A DNA stretch of 64,000 bases from an uncultured Lachnospiraceae bacterium (GTDB taxonomy: Bacteria; Bacillota; Clostridia; Lachnospirales; Lachnospiraceae): NCBI GenBank assembly GCA_947382415.1, contig CANCYO010000010.1:3841-67840 (forward strand). Reading direction: 5' to 3'. A program made the position numbers and the translations under genes. The notes under the pieces were generated by a model that did not search any database, was not told where the DNA came from, and worked only from the letters and a program-made list of their open reading frames with translations. Below, in pieces: positions 59,057 to 64,000 of this stretch. Positions within the stretch are counted from its first letter, which is position 1, and each line of letters starts with the position of its first letter.

Positions 59057-59084
59057 CTGTAGAGAACAGACTGTAGAGAGCAGG
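59057..59084. repeat. 14-bp tandem duplication before spoIIIAD
   Basis: CTGTAGAGAACAGA (59057-59070) and CTGTAGAGAGCAGG (59071-59084), two mismatches, in the gap between spoIIIAC and spoIIIAD. Confidence 0.8.
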
Positions 59085-59102
59085 CGGCGAAGGGGGAGAG
59101 AG

Positions 59103-59489
59103 ATGGCGGAGATGATCAAGGTGGGAGCGCTGGGAATCGCAGGGGTCCTTCTGGCGGTGCAGTTCAAGGCCCAGAAACAGGAATATGGAGTTTTGATCGG
59201 ATTTTGTATCAGTATTCTGATCTTTTGCTATTCGCTGAGGCAGGTGGAAGCGGTACTGCAGCAGTTTGGCGCATTGCAGAAATATCTGGGCAGCGCCCAG
59301 GGATATCTCTCTATCCTGGTCAAGGTCCTGGGCATTACCTATATCTGCGAATTCAGCGCCGGTATCTGCAAGGACGCGGGCTTTGCCGCCGTGTCCGACC
59401 AGATCGAGATATTGGGGAAGCTTGCGGTGATTTTTGCGGGACTTCCGGTGCTCTTTGCGGTGATCGAGCAGGTGCAGGGACTGGCCTGA
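59103..59489 (+). CDS. spoIIIAD: Stage III sporulation protein AD
   Basis: A 128-residue membrane protein with four hydrophobic helices: KVGALGIAGVLLAVQFKAQKQ, then IGFCISILIFCYSLRQ, and the conserved LVKVLGITYICEFSAGICKDAG segment. ATG 59103 follows GGGGGAGAG; the frame extends upstream through the 14-bp repeat, which is not conserved coding sequence. Confidence 0.95.
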   Translation: MAEMIKVGALGIAGVLLAVQFKAQKQEYGVLIGFCISILIFCYSLRQVEAVLQQFGALQKYLGSAQGYLSILVKVLGITYICEFSAGICKDAGFAAVSDQIEILGKLAVIFAGLPVLFAVIEQVQGLA

Positions 59490-59514
59490 GAGCCATGGTT
59501 CGGGAGGGAGTTTT

Positions 59515-60573
59515 ATGAATCTGGAAGATATCTGGGCGGACTATGGTCTGGATGGGCTGCAGGAGGGGATGGACAGGTTGTTTCCGCAGTATGACCTCTC
59601 ACTGTCCGCGCTTTTGGAGAGGCTCCTGCAGGGTGACGTCATCGGGGCGCTGACGGATTTTTTTAAGGCTGGTCTTGCGGATATGGCAGGCTCCACCGTC
59701 GGCCTGAAAAATATATTTGTGTGGCTTCTGGTGCTGGGAGTGGTCTCCGCGCTGATGAGTCATTTTGTGGAGGTATTTGACAAGCATCAGGTGGCGGATC
59801 TGAGCTTTTACTTTATGTATCTGCTCATGACGGCAATTTTATTGAAGTGTTTTGCCCAGGCCGCCGTCACCGCTGTGGAGGCATTGGAAAATATTGTGTT
59901 GTTCATCCGGCTTTTGATGCCCACCTATCTGCTGGCGGTGGGAGTGGCCACGGGAAGTATCACGGCGGGCGGATATTATGAACTGCTTTTGCTTTTGATC
60001 TACGGGGTGGAGCAGATTCTGCTTGGGATTGTGGTGCCGCTTATCTACTGCTATTGTCTGCTGGCAGTGATAAACGGTATCTGGATCGAGGAGAAGTTGA
60101 CCCTGTTCATCGAATTTATCGAGAAGATGGTGGGATGGATTCTTAAGGCTGCAGTGGGCGTGGTGACCGGCGTGAGTATCTTTCAGTCGGTGTTGTCCCC
60201 GGTGCTGGATTCCGTCAAAAAGGGGGCCTTGCAGAAGGCGGTTTCCGCCATACCGGGCATCGGCAATACCGCGGACGGCGTGGTGGAGCTGGTGATGGGA
60301 TCGGCGGTGGTCATCAAGAACAGCGTGGGCCTGGTATTGCTGTTGCTGCTGATCCTTCTGTGCGCTTCGCCTCTTTTTAAGATTTTCTGTATGGCCGTGC
60401 TCTTAAAGGGAGCCGCGGCCTTCATGGGCATTGTCAGCGACAAACGCATCACTGCCTGCGCCAACCGGACCGGGGATGCGGGCCTGATGCTTTTTAAGGT
60501 TACGGGCACGGCGATGATGCTTTTTCTCATCACCATCGCCATCGTGGCCACCACTACCAACAGGGGGTTTTAG
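59515..60573 (+). CDS. spoIIIAE: Stage III sporulation protein AE
   Basis: A 352-residue polytopic protein with seven to eight helices; the conserved VVSALMSHFVEVFDKHQVADLSF, MPTYLLAVGVATGS and KKGALQKAVSAIPGIGNTADGVVELVMGS segments are present. Forms part of the mother-cell side of the channel. GGGAGGGAG precedes the ATG. spoIIIAF starts 2 bp after its stop. Confidence 0.96.
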   Translation: MNLEDIWADYGLDGLQEGMDRLFPQYDLSLSALLERLLQGDVIGALTDFFKAGLADMAGSTVGLKNIFVWLLVLGVVSALMSHFVEVFDKHQVADLSFYFMYLLMTAILLKCFAQAAVTAVEALENIVLFIRLLMPTYLLAVGVATGSITAGGYYELLLLLIYGVEQILLGIVVPLIYCYCLLAVINGIWIEEKLTLFIEFIEKMVGWILKAAVGVVTGVSIFQSVLSPVLDSVKKGALQKAVSAIPGIGNTADGVVELVMGSAVVIKNSVGLVLLLLLILLCASPLFKIFCMAVLLKGAAAFMGIVSDKRITACANRTGDAGLMLFKVTGTAMMLFLITIAIVATTTNRGF

Positions 60574-60575
60574 CC

Positions 60576-61049
60576 ATGCATTCTTTTCTGATGAATACCA
60601 TTTGCAGGACAGGTATCTTTATTATCTGTGCGCAGGTGCTGGTACATCTGCGCCCCAAGGGTTCTTATGAAAAGTATTTGAAAATGCTGATGAGCGCCAT
60701 GATCCTGATGCAGCTCTTCCTGCCTGTAAGCACACTTTTTACGGGGGAGGGAGAGCGGAGTCTGGCGGCCCGCGTGGCATGGTTTGAGGAGCAGCTTGAG
60801 CAGAGCAGGGAACAGATAGAACGAAACCATGCCGAGGGGGAGAGCATACTGGAGCAGATGACTTTGGAGGAGGTGCAGAACAGGGTGGCGGAGAACGCAG
60901 CGGCAAGAGAGCAGGAAACCGCAGCGGCAGCAGGAGAGCTGGAGAACGCTGCGGAAGAAGGGCCGGAAGGTGAATTGCCGGAGCCGTCGCCGATACAGAT
61001 CGCACCCGTGGACAAGATAGAGATCGGGGAGAGGAGGGATGCCGGATGA
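60576..61049 (+). CDS. spoIIIAF: Stage III sporulation protein AF
   Basis: A 157-residue protein: N-terminal helix (ICRTGIFIICAQVLVHL), GSYEKYLKMLMSAMILMQLFLPV as the second helix, then a Glu/Ala-rich soluble tail with coiled-coil character. No strong ribosome binding site; translation is probably coupled to spoIIIAE. The tail is more repetitive (EN/AA/EE units) than usual. Confidence 0.92.
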   Translation: MHSFLMNTICRTGIFIICAQVLVHLRPKGSYEKYLKMLMSAMILMQLFLPVSTLFTGEGERSLAARVAWFEEQLEQSREQIERNHAEGESILEQMTLEEVQNRVAENAAAREQETAAAAGELENAAEEGPEGELPEPSPIQIAPVDKIEIGERRDAG

Positions 61050-61738
61050 TGCCGGAGGAGAATAGCAGGAGTCTGCGTGATATGTGGAAAAAATGGTTTC
61101 GCAGAGATAATCTGGTCGTGCTGGTGTTAGCAGGGATCCTTTTGTTTGTCATCGCACTGCCCACGAAGGAGGACGGGGAGGAGGATTCTCTTCCGCTTTT
61201 GAATATCAGTGACAGTTTGCGGGGAGAGGACGGTCCGGCCGCAGAGTCTCTGGAGGTGTCAGGGAAGAGTGTGGAGAAATCGGAGGTCCCGGAGGATTAT
61301 GCCGCTGTGCAGGAGGAGAAGCTGGCTTCACGTCTCTCTGCCATGGAGGGGGTGGGAAAAGTGGAGGTGATGCTCACCTTTGAGTCCTCTGAAGAGCTGG
61401 TGGTGGAGAAGGACGCTCCCACGGTCCGCTCCAACACCATTGAGAAGGACAGTGAGGGGGGAAACCGCACGGTGACGCAGTTTGAGATGGGTGACAGCAC
61501 TGTCTACAGGAGCGGTTCCGGAGGGCAGAGTGAGCCCTATGTGGTGAAGACCTTAAATCCCAGGGTGGAGGGAGTTCTGGTGGTGGCGGAGGGCGCCGGG
61601 GACGGCACGGTGGCCCGCAATATCACGGAGATCGCCCAGGCGCTCTTTGGCGTGGAGGCACATCGGGTGAAAGTGGTGTCCATGGGCGGGGACAGGAAAA
61701 CACAAAGTAATATATCCGCATCAGGGCTCATACAATGA
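61046..61738 (+). CDS. spoIIIAG: Stage III sporulation protein AG
   Basis: A 230-residue ring-forming protein: cytoplasmic start, transmembrane helix (NLVVLVLAGILLFVIALP), then a ring-building motif domain with KLASRLSAMEGVGKVEVMLTFES and EGVLVVAEGAGDGTVARNITEIAQALFGVEAHRVKV, given in part. It builds the large ring in the intermembrane space. Overlaps spoIIIAF by 4 bp. Confidence 0.95.
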   Translation: MMPEENSRSLRDMWKKWFRRDNLVVLVLAGILLFVIALPTKEDGEEDSLPLLNISDSLRGEDGPAAESLEVSGKSVEKSEVPEDYAAVQEEKLASRLSAMEGVGKVEVMLTFESSEELVVEKDAPTVRSNTIEKDSEGGNRTVTQFEMGDSTVYRSGSGGQSEPYVVKTLNPRVEGVLVVAEGAGDGTVARNITEIAQALFGVEAHRVKVVSMGGDRKTQSNISASGLIQ

Positions 61739-61782
61739 AATGGAAAAGGACTTTCCATAAATAAAAAAAGAGGGAGAGCACT

Positions 61783-62526
61783 GTGAAAAACTTAGTCAAA
61801 AAAAATCAGCTAATGATTACCGCACTCGCTGTCATGATCGCCATCGCTGGTTATCTGCAGTTTGCGGGGACCAATCTGGAAGAGGAATATCTGACGGTGG
61901 ATGACGGGGATGTGGTAAACGCTGTGGATTCATCCGGGGTTATCACGGAGAATTATACTGCCGGCAGTCTGAAAAACGATGTGGAGCTGGACGGTCTGCT
62001 GGATCTGTCGGAGGAGGATCTGCTGTCTGCGGGTCTCACGGAGATCGAGAGCCTGGATACTGACGTGGATGTCCTCATGGAGGATTATCTGGAGGACGGA
62101 ATGCAGGTGGCAGAAGTCACTCCCGAGGAGGGCGAGATTCCCGGAGAGGCTGTGCTCACTTCTTCCACAGCCGGCTTGACGGTTCTGTCCGATGCCAAAC
62201 TTCTGAAGGAGCAGACAAGAGCTAAAAATAAAGAAACACTGATGCAGATCATCGGAAGCGAGGGGCTCACCGACGAACAGAAGCAGGACGCCGTGGACAG
62301 CATGGTGGAGATGACCGTTATCGCGGAGAAGGAATCCGCCGCTGAGATATTGCTGGAGGCCAAGGGATTTTCCGGCGTGGTGGTGAGCATTGCCGACGAA
62401 ATGGTGGATGTGGTGGTGAACTCTGCGGAGCTCTCCGATGTGCAACGGGCACAGATTGAAGATATCGTGAAGCGCAAAACAGGTATCTCTGCGGAAAATA
62501 TTGTAATCAGCACTGTCGTAGAATAG
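61783..62526 (+). CDS. spoIIIAH: Stage III sporulation protein AH
   Basis: A 247-residue YscJ/FliF-like protein that pairs with SpoIIQ across the intermembrane space. GTG start at 61783 after GGGAGAG. N-terminal helix (LMITALAVMIAIAGYLQF), an acidic linker, then the conserved domain from TRAKNKETLMQIIGSEGLT to VVVNSAELSDVQRAQIEDIVKRKTGI, given in part. It closes the spoIIIA operon. Confidence 0.95.
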   Translation: MKNLVKKNQLMITALAVMIAIAGYLQFAGTNLEEEYLTVDDGDVVNAVDSSGVITENYTAGSLKNDVELDGLLDLSEEDLLSAGLTEIESLDTDVDVLMEDYLEDGMQVAEVTPEEGEIPGEAVLTSSTAGLTVLSDAKLLKEQTRAKNKETLMQIIGSEGLTDEQKQDAVDSMVEMTVIAEKESAAEILLEAKGFSGVVVSIADEMVDVVVNSAELSDVQRAQIEDIVKRKTGISAENIVISTVVE

Positions 62527-62576
62527 TTTTTTGTGGTATGCTGAATATACATAGTGCCTGAAAGGAATGAGATACC

Positions 62577-63752
62577 ATGAAGAGAGTATTTTTGATCGTG
62601 CTTGACAGTTTTGGGATCGGAGCCATGGAGGATGCGGCTGATTACGGAGATATCGGTGTGGACACACTCTACAGTGTCTCCGGGAGTCCGTATTTTCACA
62701 TGCCGAATATGCAGAAGATGGGGCTTTTCCAGATAGAGGGCGCAAGGGTGGCAGCGGGGACAAAAGACGCGGGACCAATGGACCGGATGCCTCACACTGC
62801 CACCGTCGCCCGTATGCGGGAGGCCTCTAAGGGGAAAGATACCACCATCGGACATTGGGAGATCGCGGGGATTTATTCCGGCAGTCCGCTGCCCACCTAT
62901 CCTGACGGTTTCCCGGAGGAAGTGCTGGCGCCCTTTATGGAACAGACGGGGCGCGGCGTTTTGTGCAACAGGCCTTACTCGGGAACCAAGGTGATTGCCG
63001 ATTACGGCGAGGAGCATCTGCGCACGGGGGATCTGATCGTCTACACCTCCGCGGACAGCGTTTTCCAGATTGCTGCCCACGAGGAACTGATCCCTCCCGA
63101 AAAGCTTTATGAATACTGCCGCATTGCCCGTAGGATTCTGACGGGCAGGCACGGTGTGGGGCGCGTCATCGCACGCCCTTTTGTGGGTGAGAAAGGACAG
63201 TTTACCCGCACGTCTCACCGGCATGATTTTTCCATGGAGCCCCCCGGAGTCACCATGCTGGATCAGTTACAGCAGGCGGGCAGGGATGTGATCGCCGTGG
63301 GCAAGATTAAGGATATCTTTGCGGGAAAGGGAATCACCGAGGCGGTATACACCTCCGGCAATGCGGAGGGCATTCAGCGGACGCTGGAATATCTGGACAG
63401 GGATTTTGAAGGCCTGTGTTTTATTAATCTGGTGGACTATGACATGCTCTACGGGCATCGCCGGGATGTGGACGGCTATGCGAAGGCGCTGACGGCGTTT
63501 GACGAAAGCCTTCCGGAAATGCTGGCAAAAATGAGACCGGAGGATGTGCTGATGATCACTGCGGATCACGGCTGCGATCCGGCTTACACCGCCACCACGG
63601 ACCATACCAGAGAACACACCCCCTTTGTCATGTACGGGGCCGGTATTTTGCCCCGGAATCTGGGCACGAGAAAAACATTTGCCGATATAGGGGCTACTGT
63701 GTTACAATATTTTGGAATTACGCCGGAATTTGCCGGCGAGAGTATGCTGTGA
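62577..63752 (+). CDS. deoB: Phosphopentomutase
   Basis: A 391-residue alkaline-phosphatase-superfamily mutase that interconverts ribose-1- and ribose-5-phosphate in nucleoside salvage. Metal-site motifs: [14 protein letters not shown] at the start, [11 protein letters not shown] (catalytic Thr region, about residue 85), [14 protein letters not shown] and [11 protein letters not shown] with HTREHTPF near the end. Normal length. GAAAGGAATG precedes the ATG. prfC follows after 24 bp. Confidence 0.97.
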   Translation: MKRVFLIVLDSFGIGAMEDAADYGDIGVDTLYSVSGSPYFHMPNMQKMGLFQIEGARVAAGTKDAGPMDRMPHTATVARMREASKGKDTTIGHWEIAGIYSGSPLPTYPDGFPEEVLAPFMEQTGRGVLCNRPYSGTKVIADYGEEHLRTGDLIVYTSADSVFQIAAHEELIPPEKLYEYCRIARRILTGRHGVGRVIARPFVGEKGQFTRTSHRHDFSMEPPGVTMLDQLQQAGRDVIAVGKIKDIFAGKGITEAVYTSGNAEGIQRTLEYLDRDFEGLCFINLVDYDMLYGHRRDVDGYAKALTAFDESLPEMLAKMRPEDVLMITADHGCDPAYTATTDHTREHTPFVMYGAGILPRNLGTRKTFADIGATVLQYFGITPEFAGESML

Positions 63753-63775
63753 TATGCAATCAGGAGGATATTGTT

Positions 63776-64000
63776 TTGGGTAACTATACAGAAGAAATTA
63801 ACCGCCGGCGCACTTTTGCCATCATTTCCCACCCCGATGCGGGCAAGACTACCCTCACCGAGAAATTTCTGCTCTACGGCGGAGCCATCAATCTGGCGGG
63901 CAGCGTAAAGGGGAAGGCCACTGCGCGGCATGCGGTCTCCGACTGGATGGAGATTGAGAAGGAGAGAGGTATTTCCGTCACCTCCTCCGTGCTGCAGTTT
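63776..64000 (+). CDS. prfC: Peptide chain release factor 3, N-terminal part
   Basis: Cut by the window edge after 75 codons. The GTPase G1 motif [16 protein letters not shown], the family segment [13 protein letters not shown], and the switch region [23 protein letters not shown] identify RF3, which recycles RF1/RF2 from the ribosome. The start is a TTG at 63776 with AGGAGG 8 bp upstream; no ATG fits. Confidence 0.93.
   Translation, partial: MGNYTEEINRRRTFAIISHPDAGKTTLTEKFLLYGGAINLAGSVKGKATARHAVSDWMEIEKERGISVTSSVLQF

Overview
The window reads as a chromosomal segment of a spore-forming, anaerobic gut-type Firmicute, most likely a member of the Lachnospiraceae (Clostridia). Reasons: the era / YqzL-like / recO / lipoprotein / single-chain glyS order, a complete spoIIIA sporulation operon (AA to AH), a stand-alone glycyl-radical protein (GrcA), many Lachnospiraceae-style DUF proteins, AGGAGG ribosome binding sites and moderately GC-rich coding sequence. 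No rRNA, tRNA, CRISPR array or intact insertion sequence was found. Most strands are +, with short minus-strand inserts.

Layout. 1-14.4 kb is housekeeping: the end of an M16C peptidase, a DUF4349 lipoprotein, era, a YqzL-like protein, recO, a lipoprotein, glyS, a giant J-like/TPR protein coupled to an HscC-like Hsp70, and alaS. 14.4-19.4 kb holds two large polytopic membrane proteins (DUF6020- and DUF6056-like) and a membrane-anchored D,D-carboxypeptidase. 19.5-23 kb has a decayed PD-(D/E)XK nuclease-type transposase, an alpha/beta hydrolase and a DUF255 (YyaL) protein. 23.1-30.3 kb is a sugar-utilisation locus: binding protein, two permeases, YesM/YesN-type two-component system and an intracellular GH30 glycosidase. 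30.6-34.2 kb is a heterodimeric ABC exporter, followed by an NSS-type transporter. 35.8-38 kb is a DNA-damage group (HMCES/YedK, DinB with a LexA-like box, an unknown protein). 38.1-39.7 kb has a ClpP paralogue coupled to a mini AraC regulator and a DinJ/YafQ toxin-antitoxin pair. 39.9-44.7 kb contains a GNAT, an HD-nucleotidase/maltose-acetyltransferase fusion, a ferredoxin-type aldo/keto reductase, a DUF4261 protein and a NYN-LOTUS protein. 44.7-45.2 kb is decayed DNA (SDR pseudogene). Next are fruK-ptsI, a membrane-anchored GH5 with a CBM2-like domain, a transglutaminase-like protein, a DtxR-type iron regulator, hydrolases, a FeoB-associated small protein and a LysR regulator. 57.3-62.5 kb is spoIIIA, then deoB and the start of prfC.

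Most interesting. (1) 56.16-56.51 kb carries what looks like a type I toxin-antitoxin unit. A 43-residue membrane peptide on the minus strand is translationally coupled to a 10-codon leader ORF. A convergent short RNA with its own terminator overlaps its 3' end, and inverted sequences let the mRNA 5' and 3' ends pair. The unit lies between the two ends of a broken aldo/keto reductase gene. (2) Short tandem duplications, very often exactly 14 bp, recur in intergenic gaps and 5' leaders across the window (at least eleven loci). (3) Other curiosities: an HD-hydrolase/acetyltransferase fusion, a J-like protein with NPE in place of HPD next to its presumed Hsp70, a RecO lacking the zinc finger, and a palindrome over the -10 box of the FeoB-associated gene near a DtxR regulator with iron-type ligands.
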